From Adiantum capillus-veneris (taxonomy: Eukaryota > Streptophyta > Polypodiopsida > Polypodiales > Pteridaceae), in the NCBI GenBank assembly GCA_014529385.2, contig CM043964.1:130784920-130848919 (forward strand): a DNA stretch of 64,000 nucleotides. The letters run 5' to 3'. The position numbers and the translations under genes are program-made. Positions within the stretch are counted from its first letter, which is position 1. Each line of letters starts with the position of its first letter. Below the pieces are notes generated by a model. It worked only from the letters and a program-made list of their open reading frames with translations. It was not told the origin of the DNA and made no database searches. Of the stretch, positions 56,401 through 64,000 are shown one piece after another.

Positions 56401-59400
56401 AGCAGTTGTGTTGGCGTGGCAATATGGACAGGTGCTAACGTGGCAGAAACTGTACGGCAGCAGTGCGAATCTCCACATATCACGTTGACACGTTGATGTG
56501 GCTATTGTACGGATTTCCGTAGATTGTGCTGATGCTTTTTTTTCTTGGCAGATTTTTGGGATCAGTTGCTTTTGGAACAAATTGCTTTAGGGACTATTTG
56601 CTTTTGAGTTTAATTGCTTTTGGGGCTTTGCTTTTGGCATCCCTTGTAAGAATAAAAGAGCCCAAAGGGCCTCACTTCTCAAAGCATCTGGACGCAGAGT
56701 CTGAGAGCAGAGGACCCTGCAGGAGTTGTACTTTGCTCAACGATTAATATAAAAGAAATACCGAAAGGGACGCAAATCTTTGGGGCCAATCTCTCTGAGC
56801 ATGGAACTACACCGACGGGCGGTGTCGACCAAATTGAACTGTGATTTTAAAGTTGTGAAGTATTTTAAGTGATTCTCTCTCGTGTCGCGACGGAATCTAG
56901 ACTTGGGGTGTCCAAGTTTGTTACATTAGTTGTCTTCTCATGAAAGAAGTTTTTCAACTTCATGTTTTACCCTAAGGATTATAAGGATTGTGATAGCAAA
57001 TTTACTTCAAAATTTTGGAGACCAATTGTTTTAAGCCATTGAAACTCAACTATGCTTTAGCATTGCTTATCATCATCAAACCAATGGCCAAACAAAAAGG
57101 GTTAACCAAGTAATTGAAGATATCCTTCGAGCCTCTTATAATTGAAAGCCTCATAAATGGATTCGATATCTACTCTTTGTAGAATATGCCTACAACTCCT
57201 CTACTCACACGAGTATCAGAATGACACCTTTCAATGTTTTCTACAGACAAGAGTATGTATCATCTTTAAACTTTTCAGACCCTCCTGTAAGGATAGAAGT
57301 ATCAAAACAAATATTAGAAGACGTGGAGGCTCATACCAAAGCTATTCAAAGAGATATTCAAGCACCTCAAGATCATCAAATGAAGTATACAGACCTAAAT
57401 AGATCTGACAGGATTTTCATGGGGATGGTGGCAAAGTTTTCTTTAGAGTGAAGCCCAAGAAAAGTAATTTATCCCTGGGGAAATACAGAAAACTTAGCTA
57501 CCACTATTGTGGGCCTTATGAAATCATTAAGATCATAAGTGAAGCCTACAAGCTAAAGCTTTCGTTTCACCTCAAAGTTTATGATGTGTTTCACATTAGC
57601 TTGCTTAAACAATATGTGCTTAACCCATATCATATCCATGATGATGAACAAATTATCTTACCTACCCAAGATATACTTTAGCTTCAGCCCGATTCTATCT
57701 TGGAAACTCGAGAGAGGAAGATTGTGAACAAATCTATCTAAGAACAACTCCATTCATCAAAGGACTATCCCATTGGAGATGCTATTTGGAGGAGGAAACG
57801 GCACTCTTCAAGGACTATCCCAACCTATTATTGAAATGAGGCCATCTCAATTTTTAAGTTAAAAATCTTGTAAGGTATCTACCTTCTTATCCACTAAAAG
57901 TTAGCACTCTTTTATTACAAATGGCTCAAGGAGATTCAAAACTAAATAAATTGTGATATTTTATAAATCTTAAGTTAAGAATTCCTTCACACAAGAGAAT
58001 TTTTGCGTTGAGATCGAACAAATTTAAACCCTTGAAACATAGATTGAAGCTTTAATGGAGCCTTATAATTTCTACATATCTTTTGTTATTTTTAAGGATT
58101 GAAAAACATACAATCCTATTGGCTAGAGTGGATAAAAGATATCAGTAGGGAATCAACTACAAGTCCTAGAAGCCCTACAACTTGACCTAATGGGCAACAT
58201 AGAAGTTGTAGGTGGCATTCAAGACCTTACCTGAGTGAAGTAGCAAGCTTGGGTGAGTTTACAAGCTAGGGGCTTTCTCCTACAACATGGAGGCAGCTAG
58301 AGGGATCCTGATTTTACTTTTTATAATGTTTTAGTCAATTTTAAAATTTTAAGAAATAGAAATTTACATTAATTATTCATGTGACCATTAAAAATGAAAC
58401 CCTTTTAATAAAAGATCCATTGTTGGAATTAGGGTTGCAAGGATGCACGCACAACTTGGACAAGCTCAAGGCACACAACAAAGTGTATTGCTTAGTGCAC
58501 AAATAGAAAGATAAGATAGTCCTAGAGCGATAGGCGTATATACAATGCACAAGGGAAAAAACCTCCTAGTGAGGAAAAAAGTGCCCCGACGGTCCTAAAA
58601 GTGTTCAGACACATCACTACCACATATATCGTAACACTTGGGATTGTCTTCAGAGCTTGATCTGTGAAGCAATTGTGACATTTTGCTTTGTATTGGAATT
58701 TTTAACTAGATTGTTCTCTTATCTAAGTCGTATCTATAAAAGGTATAGTCCAAGGAATGTTGGCCTTTAGACACCATGACATGATATAAGGGTCTTGAAG
58801 AGGCAACAATACCTTCCCTACATATAACAGTAAACTATGCATCTACATGTGTAGTGCTCCTTTGTCTTGTGCCCATAGCCATGAAGCTCACATATCATGT
58901 CTTGTGACGGCATATTTCCCATTTGTCTATCTTTGTTCTTAGCTTGTGAGAAGAAGTGTGAATTTTCCCAATGGTAACTCATATCATGAGAGAGACATGC
59001 AGCCATATATTGTGGTTAAGCAATAAATCCCTCCTCTTGAATGTGTCAGAACAAACTACGATAAAACTCTTTGGCCTTAAAGGGGATGGCAGCCGGAAGA
59101 CAATGGAAGATTTACTAGAACTCAAGTAGGGGCCCAACACATTCATCAAGAACCAATTTCAAAGAGGCACGTCACTAGCAAAGTTAGAAGCTAGAAGTAA
59201 AGGCAGGCACTAGAGGAGGAAGCCAAGAGGAGAGAGATAAGTATAGGATTCAATAGGGGGACTGAAATTCTTGCCACACAGCAAGACCTCTCTTGGAACC
59301 TCTACCATGACTCTTCCATTCTCTCTCTCTCGGGCACGTATAATCCACTATTTTCAAAAGATAGATCATGTCATGACCTTCATCATATTCTTGTTGCTTT

Positions 59401-59402
59401 AC

Positions 59403-59490
<88 letters not shown>

Positions 59491-62400
59491 AAGCACAATA
59501 TTGCACTACGTGCGCGCGCGTGTGTGTGTGTGTGAACTTTAAAAACCCCTCAAAACACCTAAATGGTGCCAATCTTGAGGATAAGTACATGACTAAAATA
59601 CAAAGCAGGCTCGATGGCATGATCTGACAAACCACAAGAGCAAAAATTGAAAGATTAGACGAACTGAAATGGCCAAGGGGAGAAGTCTTTTCTAACTAGA
59701 GTAAAAAGTGCACTAGTCATCTATAGAAAAAAGATGGGCTTTCCACCAAAAGTACAACGATTATACTCCAAAATCCCAAGACAACCCAAAATCCACCACC
59801 AATATCAACAAGAAAGGAACTTGTTCCAAACGGCAATTGCTCATTGTTGGGTGAAAGCCCACCAGCTAGTACCATCTCCAACCATGGAGATGAGGAGGCA
59901 CCAAACAGAGACAATAGTTGGTGTCGAAGATGATAGATACGAAGCAACTACCATCACTAGGAAATCTATTCAAGAGAATCAAGAGGATGAACCATCAAGC
60001 ATTAAACAAGCATTCATTGCCAAGGAGGCCTTGACAGCTACAAAAGACAGTTCATTTGATGAAGGTGGCTCCTGTAGTCCTCCAAGAAGACAATATAGAA
60101 AACTCCGAGGCCCAAGAGGTTGTCCATCAACCAAAAGCCTCCCAGAGAGAGAAGAGCTCCAACCCAAGCATACCCCAACACCCCATCACACAACAACAAA
60201 GAAAACAAAAACAAAAAATAGAAAAAACAAGAAGAGAAAGAACTACAGATTAACCGAAAATCAAATGGAAAGCAAAGCCATACTATAAAGACAAGCTTCA
60301 TGCACCCACCCATGCACCCCTCTAAAAGCAAGCCTCAAAAGTACAGACACTAGATAACAAGCGGCATAGACACAATTCAAACTCCCACTCACCCACACCA
60401 CACACACACACACCAAAGCCGGGACAAGGGAAAAATATTCAAACAAAAACTGCCTGGGCTGTAGGGACAGCTTCATCGACAACAACTGGGACATTTGGCA
60501 ACAAGCAAGCATCAGTATGGGCCTTAGTGCGCAATCCACAGGAGAAGCAAAAATGGGCCTCGACACAATCCATAGGTGATGCTTTACTCTATTAGCTAAT
60601 GAGAGGGCAACGGATGATTGTAAGAGGATCGTAAAATGTGGCAAAGGTGCAGTCATAGCTGAAGAGTGAAGCCTTGCTTCTCCCATAAGGTAAAAAATGC
60701 ACTCTATTATGGTTATGTTGGCCGACGTGATGGATCGAGGTCATGACGGGAGGTGTGAACCTCCACCTTGGCATACCTCACACCTCCACCTTGGCATACC
60801 TCTGGCTAGGGGAGCGCGTGGATGAGCAGCATCACAATGGCCATAACATTTTGGCTTTGATGCATGATTGCAGCACAAGGACTTGCAATTGCTAAATGTG
60901 CACATAGAAGAAAGCACCTGTGTCAAGTACAGAGTCCTTATTGAGAAACAAGAACGTAAAAGGCTTTGTTCCTTGATGTGAAAGATGAAGCAACAAGCTA
61001 CCAAGAGCTGCATGTCCACTACACTTTTGCCCAAAAGCTAAGATTACCAAACTCTACCTAAATAACATTGTTGTAACAATGGCATCACCTTTATTATTAA
61101 TGATAGGGAAATAGTGTTCAGGAGAAGTCATTTTCCCGACCATTCGCTATAATTTTAATAAGGAAAACAATTAAAATTATAAACCAACTTTTATCATGTT
61201 TACACTACTTTTCTCAAATTTAGGCAAGACTTTTCATTTTGAAACTTTAAGTGGCACGATTGTATGCTAAGACACACTTCACCAAATAGTATAGGGAAGC
61301 CAAGGAACGGACTGGGGACTATTCTTTGGCCTATTGTTTTCCATCTTGTGATACTTTTGATGAGACTGTACCTATTGGGAGTTACTAGACTGCTTTTACA
61401 TAATTGTCCGCCCACAAGGTGTACCCATTTATGCATTACAAGCAGGCAAACCTTGCTAAGGAAGAAAATTTTGCTCATTCAACAAATGAGATCAGGCATT
61501 AGGAGCTGGCTTTTTGTTGTATTCACGACAATGTACAAAAATAGAGTGCAAAATGGCTCAATGGAGCATGTATTTTCTTAGTTGCTTTGTCCTTTCAATG
61601 TTAGGGCAACATTCGCAACGTGTTGTATTGATGATTCATGTATTGTGACAATATCCTAGTTGCAAGGGCAGCTATTCAACTCTGTAAGCCACATATATCT
61701 CTATAAAATTTAGAGTCCCTAGAATACAGTACCTACTAAATTGTTTGAACTATTATAGGATAATACAATATAATTAGAGTACTCAAGAACATCGGTGCAT
61801 CATCATCACACAAAGACTACTTGTAACAAGCTGAACAAAAGAACCACTTTTGCAAAACACAACCAAACCATACTTTACAAGCATTTTAGGACAAAAGATG
61901 ACTATAATCCTTAAGGATTCACTAACAGTTATCGCATGGTAACATGTAAGGGAGAGAGGTCTTGGAGGGGAGAAAAGGCACATACAAAAAAAAGGGGCTT
62001 TTGATGAGTGACGTCCATTAATTATCAGTAGTGAATCTCTCAAGACCACACTCTTGGCAAGTCAAATACTGGATTATGGAAAATTCTATTGTTCAACTCT
62101 TGCGTGCAAGTGCTCTAGAAACACTCCTTTCAAGCCCAAACCAGCCACAAGACTAGAGCACAATCTTGCATACTATCTCCTACTTGTTTGCAGAACAGAT
62201 CTCCTCAATGGGAGTTTGCAAGAGGGGCACGAAAAAGCTCCAAAAAGGTGTCATAATGACAAGAAGAGGATGCTTATGATGCTATTCCTTACAAGCGCAG
62301 CTTCTTAGATCTTACATCAAGAGAAGATGGAGGAAAACGAATAATTTGAGCTCTTGCAATAAAAATGTACGCACACAATGTGTAGCCACCGAAGTTAATA

Positions 62401-63074
62401 GATTCAGAAAAATCATTATGATGATTGGTATTATTCTTACTACTATTTTACTAGTATTATTCACTCTATGGAAAGGTTTGCAAATGATGTCATGTGAACT
62501 CATAAATTGTATACAACCTCAACCCACACAATGTCTATCGACAAGAAAGAGATAGATAGGTACTTGTGGAACTATTTTCGTACTATCATGAATGATGAGT
62601 AGCTCATGGCAAAGCTTGAAATTTTAACAAAACCCAAAGATGCAGAGAATCTATGTCGTTTCATGTTCAAAAAATTACATACATTTTGATAGAGAAATAT
62701 ATTAAAATTTATGACTTGAAGAGAGAGAAAAAAACCGAGCACTTACATGCTTTGCCTCATCCTTAAAGGAGATTATGGAGCCAGATTTCCAGTTTGACAT
62801 AATTTCCAAGGTAGCAGCTTCAATATGAGGGAGAAAAGAGGAAAGTTTGGATCGGTTAGAACCCATATAAGCAACCAAAAGTGCTCGGGAGTGGCGATGC
62901 TCTTCCCCACTTGTCACAATTAATGATTCTTGTCCAAGAATCCTTATTAGTGAATCTGGCCATGCACTTCTAAAAGTCTTCCCTTCTCCTTGTATTATCA
63001 ACTTTGTCAACTCTGTGTCTGCTGACACTATTGTTCTCTTTCCAAATAAGCTAGCTTGAAAAACTTTTCCATAT
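41542..63074 (-). CDS. Cytochrome P450, CYP85 clan, eight visible exons; first exon outside window
   Basis: A haem-thiolate monooxygenase gene on the minus strand. Exons: 63074-62747, 50336-50190, 44606-44361, 42818-42732, 42642-42564, 42480-42371, 42219-42107, 41638-41542. Every junction is GT-AG and phases match, giving about 400 codons with no stop. Landmarks: SWPDS-type B-C region, I-helix [13 protein letters not shown]-helix INETLRL, PERF motif [10 protein letters not shown], haem loop [20 protein letters not shown] with the Cys ligand, C-terminus [11 protein letters not shown]. The haem loop and EEHEKI block fit the CYP85 clan, which includes brassinosteroid, gibberellin and diterpenoid oxidases; I cannot name family or substrate. 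Usual length is near 480, so about 80 residues, with the membrane anchor and Pro-rich hinge, must lie beyond 64000. The I-helix lacks the usual acidic residue before Thr. It looks intact, not a pseudogene. Confidence 0.93.
42107..42219 (-). CDS. P450 exon 8: haem-binding loop
   Basis: 113 bases: [37 protein letters not shown] plus two bases. The F-x-x-G-x-R-x-C-x-G signature is complete; Cys is the haem thiolate ligand. Acceptor ATGTACAG, donor GTAACA. Confidence 0.96.
42371..42480 (-). CDS. P450 exon 7: PERF motif
   Basis: 110 bases, two completing a Gly codon, then 36 codons: [34 protein letters not shown]. Donor GTGAGA. Confidence 0.94.
42564..42642 (-). CDS. P450 exon 6: K-helix ExxR
   Basis: 79 bases: [18 protein letters not shown] to EDVELK plus one base. 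E-T-L-R is the invariant ExxR pair. Acceptor TTGCTAG, donor GTTTGT. The flanking introns are only 89 and 83 bases. Confidence 0.93.
42732..42818 (-). CDS. P450 exon 5: J-helix region
   Basis: 87 bases, 29 codons: [18 protein letters not shown] then YMKMSFTQN. It matches the clan's EEH..I and MxFTQ blocks before the K-helix. Acceptor GGATGCAG, donor GTATGC. Confidence 0.92.
42820..44360. other. P450 intron 4
   Basis: About 1.5 kb, AT-rich, holding a (CT)n tract at 44033-44100. No coding sequence is seen. Confidence 0.85.
44033..44100 (+). repeat. (CT)n microsatellite in P450 intron
   Basis: About 68 bases of CT. The LINE 3' UTR is not next to it, so this tract is not a visible LINE tail. Confidence 0.95.
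44361..44606 (-). CDS. P450 exon 4: H and I helices
   Basis: 246 bases, 82 codons, phase 0: [54 protein letters not shown]. The oxygen-binding I-helix motif is AGHSTS. Donor GTATAC. Confidence 0.94.
46929..46979 (+). repeat. (CT)n microsatellite in P450 intron
   Basis: About 51 bases of CT with no LINE sequence beside it. Confidence 0.95.
48602..48672 (+). repeat. 36-bp direct duplication
   Basis: AAAAAGTAGTTGTGTTCACC followed by CTCAAACTTCAC occurs twice in tandem. Confidence 0.9.
49982..50140 (+). repeat. (CT)n and (AC)n tracts just downstream of P450 exon 3
   Basis: CT at 49982-50028, a C run, then AC at 50103-50140. They lie within 210 bases of the exon 3 donor site. Confidence 0.95.
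50190..50336 (-). CDS. P450 exon 3: F-G region
   Basis: 147 bases, 49 codons, phase 0 at both ends: [17 protein letters not shown] to [18 protein letters not shown]. The (I/F)P(x)N(x)PGT.Y block is typical of the CYP85 clan F-G loop. Acceptor TTAATGTGCAG, donor GTAAGT. Confidence 0.93.
50439..50560 (+). repeat. Compound (AC)n repeat with duplicated spacer
   Basis: Two AC tracts are each followed by ATATTGTGATGTATACAAGG. It lies about 100 bases upstream (transcript sense) of exon 3. Confidence 0.9.
50997..51200 (+). repeat. 60-bp minisatellite, about 3.4 units
   Basis: Exact 60-base period; each unit contains AAAGAAGTCTACTTCTTT, a small hairpin, then GGTACCAAAAG and AGTATCATAGTTGAAGAC. On the minus strand the units keep an open 20-residue repeat ([20 protein letters not shown]), an effect of the 60-base period. 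Confidence 0.95.
51590..54251 (+). pseudogene. Decayed gypsy element in P450 intron, gag to integrase N-part
   Basis: In shifting frames: a gag block [20 protein letters not shown] (about 51730-51785), a degenerate knuckle [14 protein letters not shown] near 52252, and a protease-like [13 protein letters not shown] near 52560. RT follows as [15 protein letters not shown] and [18 protein letters not shown] (52751-52880), with LDDFVFVF at the catalytic place (Asp-Asp kept). RNase H is seen as [15 protein letters not shown] (about 53393). Integrase begins with [20 protein letters not shown] at 54123. It is broken at 54252 by another element and resumes at 56931. It is antisense to the P450 and inert. 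Confidence 0.82.
54252..54824 (+). repeat. 5' LTR of the non-autonomous element
   Basis: 573 bp. It contains GACGTGGCA repeats near the start, a TTGCTTTTGG-type repeat, AATAAAAGAGCCC and the shared motif at 54649-54690. It is very similar to 56351-56925. Confidence 0.92.
54649..54690 (+). promoter_or_regulatory. Shared LTR motif (copy 5)
   Basis: ATATAAAAGAAATACCGAAA then GGGGCGCC and CTCGGGGCC. Confidence 0.6.
54826..54837 (+). promoter_or_regulatory. Primer-binding site, initiator tRNA-Met type
   Basis: TGGTATCAAAGC, one base from the canonical TGGTATCAGAGC. An LTR-end plus primer-site block recurs at 54941-54976 (canonical form) and 55366-55397. Confidence 0.8.
54977..55350 (-). repeat. 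Inverted LTR fragment inside the non-autonomous element
   Basis: The minus strand reads like the element's own LTR family: CATCTGGACGCAGAGTCTGA, the shared motif at 55028-55072, then CACGGAACTACGCC and GTGTCGACC. It is flanked by copies of the LTR-end and primer-site block, so it entered near a primer site. Confidence 0.8.
55028..55072 (-). promoter_or_regulatory. Shared LTR motif (copy 6)
   Basis: The minus strand reads ACAAAAAGAAATACCGAAAA then GGGTGCC and TTTGGGGCT. Confidence 0.55.
55486..55641 (+). pseudogene. Gag nucleocapsid fragment with CCHC knuckle
   Basis: The frame from 55486 reads an Arg-rich [18 protein letters not shown], then [18 protein letters not shown] (knuckle 55585-55626, C-x2-C-x4-H-x4-C) and a stop at 55639. 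A longer frame on the same strand starting at 55487 is out of register with the knuckle and is a shadow. Such a fragment could bind RNA, but no capsid part is seen. Confidence 0.75.
55642..56350 (+). other. Non-coding interior of the non-autonomous element
   Basis: No domain is seen. A short repeat CACACGACAATGCTTGAG / CACACGATAGTGCTTGAG lies at 55976-56024. The stretch ends in the purine tract before the right LTR. Confidence 0.6.
56351..56925 (+). repeat. 3' LTR of the non-autonomous element
   Basis: 575 bp, collinear with 54252-54824, with scattered differences. It carries the shared motif at 56747-56788 and ends TTTGTTACA before TTAGT. Confidence 0.92.
56747..56788 (+). promoter_or_regulatory. 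Shared LTR motif (copy 7)
   Basis: ATATAAAAGAAATACCGAAA then GGGACGC and TTTGGGGCC. Confidence 0.6.
56931..57850 (+). pseudogene. Decayed gypsy element, integrase C-part
   Basis: It continues the relic at 51590. It reads [10 protein letters not shown], a block near [27 protein letters not shown] (57065-57130, with frame changes), [20 protein letters not shown] and NVFYRQEY. The end reads [20 protein letters not shown] and [19 protein letters not shown] near 57480-57630. These are the usual integrase core end and GPY-like region of gypsy elements. No LTR was found for this relic. Confidence 0.82.
57851..58430. other. Unassigned intron sequence
   Basis: Nothing recognised; it may include a decayed 3' end of the gypsy relic. 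Confidence 0.4.
58431..58650 (+). repeat. Dispersed LTR-like repeat, related to 37370-37550
   Basis: It begins TGTTGGAATTAGGGTTGCAA, an LTR-like start, and shares an ordered set of blocks with 37370-37550 (AAGCTCAAG, AGTCCTAGAG, AAACCTCCTAG, GTCCTAAAAGTGTTCA). Confidence 0.5.
58651..59405. other. Unassigned intron sequence
   Basis: No supported feature. Confidence 0.4.
59406..59481. repeat. (AT)n microsatellite
   Basis: About 76 bases of uninterrupted AT, followed by GTATG, then GCGCGCG and TG repeats near 59510-59534. Confidence 0.95.
59734..60288 (+). other. Unrecognised 184-codon open frame in P450 intron
   Basis: The frame begins [11 protein letters not shown] and ends in a Lys/Thr-rich, basic tail ([20 protein letters not shown]). 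It is rich in Gln, Lys and Ser with no domain I recognise. Its place in an intron, antisense to the P450, and the low-complexity tail make a real gene doubtful. A decayed transposon gag or ORF1 is possible. Confidence 0.2.
60289..62746. other. Unassigned intron sequence
   Basis: Short frames only and no recognised domain. A 20-base block CCTCCACCTTGGCATACCTC is repeated at about 60759 and 60782. Confidence 0.45.
62747..63074 (-). CDS. P450 exon 2 (first in window): YGKVF to DEAKH
   Basis: 328 bases, with 1 base completing a codon from the missing upstream exon, then 109 codons: [19 protein letters not shown] through [20 protein letters not shown] to FKDEAKH. It covers the substrate-recognition B-C region and the C-helix (normally WxxxR; here HRHSR). 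Acceptor TATTTGTAG, donor GTAAGT. Confidence 0.92.
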
Positions 63075-63549
63075 CTACAAATAAGATTTCGCATCAAAAA
63101 GTAGAATTAATCTTATTCATTGACAATGCAAAACATATATGCTACAAAACTACCTATCTTACAGAAATAGGAATTGTCCAGTAATTGCGAGGATATCATT
63201 TGGATAAAGACATCAAATATATACAGCTAACTAAGTGAGAATAATGAGCTTTGTCCCTTGGCTACAATACATGTATTGCCATTCATAAAACTACATAATG
63301 TGCTCTATGTTTGCCATATTTCACATCTTTAAGACAAACAAGCAAGGTGAAAAATCGCAATCGCCTACATAAGACGATAAGAAAGAGTTGTCAAACATGG
63401 CAGCGGAAGATGCAATGAAGACAAGAACTGGATCGTGATCCGGTGGACACCTCAACTATAATCTAGAACACCTGCAATGCCTCACACATGAACAAGGCAC
63501 CTGTGGAGAAGAGAGATCACTAAGGTAGAAAGAGACAACACATATCGGA

Positions 63550-63610
<61 letters not shown>

Positions 63611-63822
63611 GCTCTCCATGTTGATAACAACTGCTCATACCAGTAACCAAGGGTGGTCGGGCATAGTTCTGACATGCCCAATGGATAGACCCCAAGGTAC
63701 ACACAACTGCGACTGCTACTCACACTGCCGTAACAAGCTTGGACACTCCAAGCAAGAAATCAATAGCAACACACGAACAGAAACTTCATAATCACTGAAC
63801 TTTAATAGAGAGAGAGAGAGAG
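63075..63822. other. Part of P450 intron 1
   Basis: No exon with the expected membrane anchor or PPGxxGxP hinge is seen on the minus strand. A GT run (63549-63596) is followed by GA, and a GA tract (63807-63822) abuts an LTR fragment. Confidence 0.6.
63549..63612 (+). repeat. (GT)n then (GA)n microsatellite
   Basis: About 48 bases of GT and 14 of GA. Confidence 0.95.
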
Positions 63823-64000
63823 TTGACACGGCCCAGAGGTATTGGCCCCAAAATCTGGTGCACCTTTCGGTAATTATTTTTCATTAATCGTTGCAAAGGA
63901 CAACTCTCGAGGGACCTCTGCTCTCAGACTCTACGTCCAGATGCTCTCAAGAGTGAGGCCCTTGGGTCCTTTTTATTCTTACAAGGGATGCCCAAAAGCA
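63823..64000 (-). repeat. LTR fragment, same family as 54252, runs off the window
   Basis: The minus strand reads TGCTTTTGGGCATCCCTTGT, AAGAATAAAAAGGACCC, CATCTGGACGTAGAGTCTGA, the shared motif at 63843-63886, then GGCCGTGTCAA. It stops at a GA tract. It lies upstream of P450 exon 2, so inside that gene's first intron if exon 1 is farther out. Confidence 0.85.
63843..63886 (-). promoter_or_regulatory. Shared LTR motif (copy 8)
   Basis: The minus strand reads GAAAAATAATTACCGAAAGG then TGCACCA and TTTGGGGCC, a diverged form. Confidence 0.5.

Larger units (their letters stand above)
54252..56925 (+). mobile_element. Non-autonomous LTR element with gag knuckle only (TR-GAG-like)
   Basis: 2674 bp between duplicated TTAGT (54247-54251 and 56926-56930). 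LTRs are 54252-54824 and 56351-56925, starting TGTCACA (TATCACA on the right) and ending TTTGTTACA. The primer site is TGGTATCAAAGC and the purine tract ACGGGGAGGATA. The 1.5-kb interior has only a short CCHC gag fragment and an inverted LTR piece; no protease, RT or integrase. Removing it rejoins the host integrase frame at ALDIS. It would need enzymes from an autonomous relative. Confidence 0.9.
50337..62746. other. P450 intron 2, 12.4 kb, filled with transposon remains
   Basis: Bounded by the GTAAGT donor at 62746 and the GTGCAG acceptor at 50337. It contains a plus-strand (antisense) gypsy relic, a nested non-autonomous LTR element, a 60-bp minisatellite, a dispersed LTR-like repeat and a long AT run. 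All flanking coding phases are intact. Confidence 0.85.

Noticed and set aside
59250-59635. Tyr-Ile repeat frames over the AT run
   Set aside because: Translation of (AT)n; not genes.
62054-62308. 84-codon plus frame in the P450 intron
   Set aside because: No recognisable motif, antisense to the P450, length within chance expectation.
41542-63074. P450 as a pseudogene, because its intron is full of transposons and its exons are far apart
   Set aside because: All eight exons keep frame, splice sites and core motifs without a stop, which a dead gene of this span would be unlikely to do.

Overview
The window is a stretch of a large, transposon-rich land-plant nuclear genome. Evidence: Ty1/copia and Ty3/gypsy elements with plant-type tRNA primer sites (TGGTATCAGAGC), a chromovirus with a chromodomain-like C-terminus, and a host cytochrome P450 of the plant CYP85 clan split by very long introns. 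I cannot fix the species; 12-kb introns and dense nested elements fit a fern, gymnosperm or similar large-genome plant.

Region 1 (1-18300) is a retrotransposon nest. An old, deleted gypsy element (1-612 and 14415-15443, ending in its 3' LTR) was entered by a copia element (613-14409, duplication AGCGG). That copia was entered in its RNase H region by a young gypsy chromovirus (5628-13890, duplication GTGAT). Downstream, on the minus strand, lies a gypsy gag relic (15480-18257) that holds an 809-bp insertion.

Region 2 (18900-31782) is a head-to-tail series of seven pieces (A-G) of one non-LTR retrotransposon (LINE) family. Every piece ends in the same 3' UTR followed by a (CT)n tract. The next, 5'-truncated piece begins directly at that tract. 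Copy D keeps an ORF1 end, endonuclease and reverse transcriptase; copy G keeps an uninterrupted RT-to-C-terminus frame of about 774 codons. The pattern suggests a LINE that makes, and repeatedly reinserts into, CT microsatellites.

Region 3 (31783-41500) is AT-rich and gene-poor. It holds two minus-strand copia RNase H relics, a 284-bp tandem duplication, and an element-like inverted-repeat unit bounded by microsatellites.

Region 4 (41542-63074, minus strand) is the only host gene I can support: a cytochrome P450. Eight exons are visible, all joined by GT-AG splice sites with matching phase and no stops. The I-helix, K-helix ExxR, PERF and haem-binding motifs are present; the N-terminal exon must lie beyond position 64000. 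Its 12.4-kb intron carries a decayed gypsy element in antisense, itself interrupted by a 2.7-kb non-autonomous LTR element (54252-56925, duplication TTAGT).

A short LTR motif, GAAATACCGAAAGGGGCGCC and variants, recurs eight times in otherwise different LTRs and is the clearest shared signal among the gypsy-type elements.
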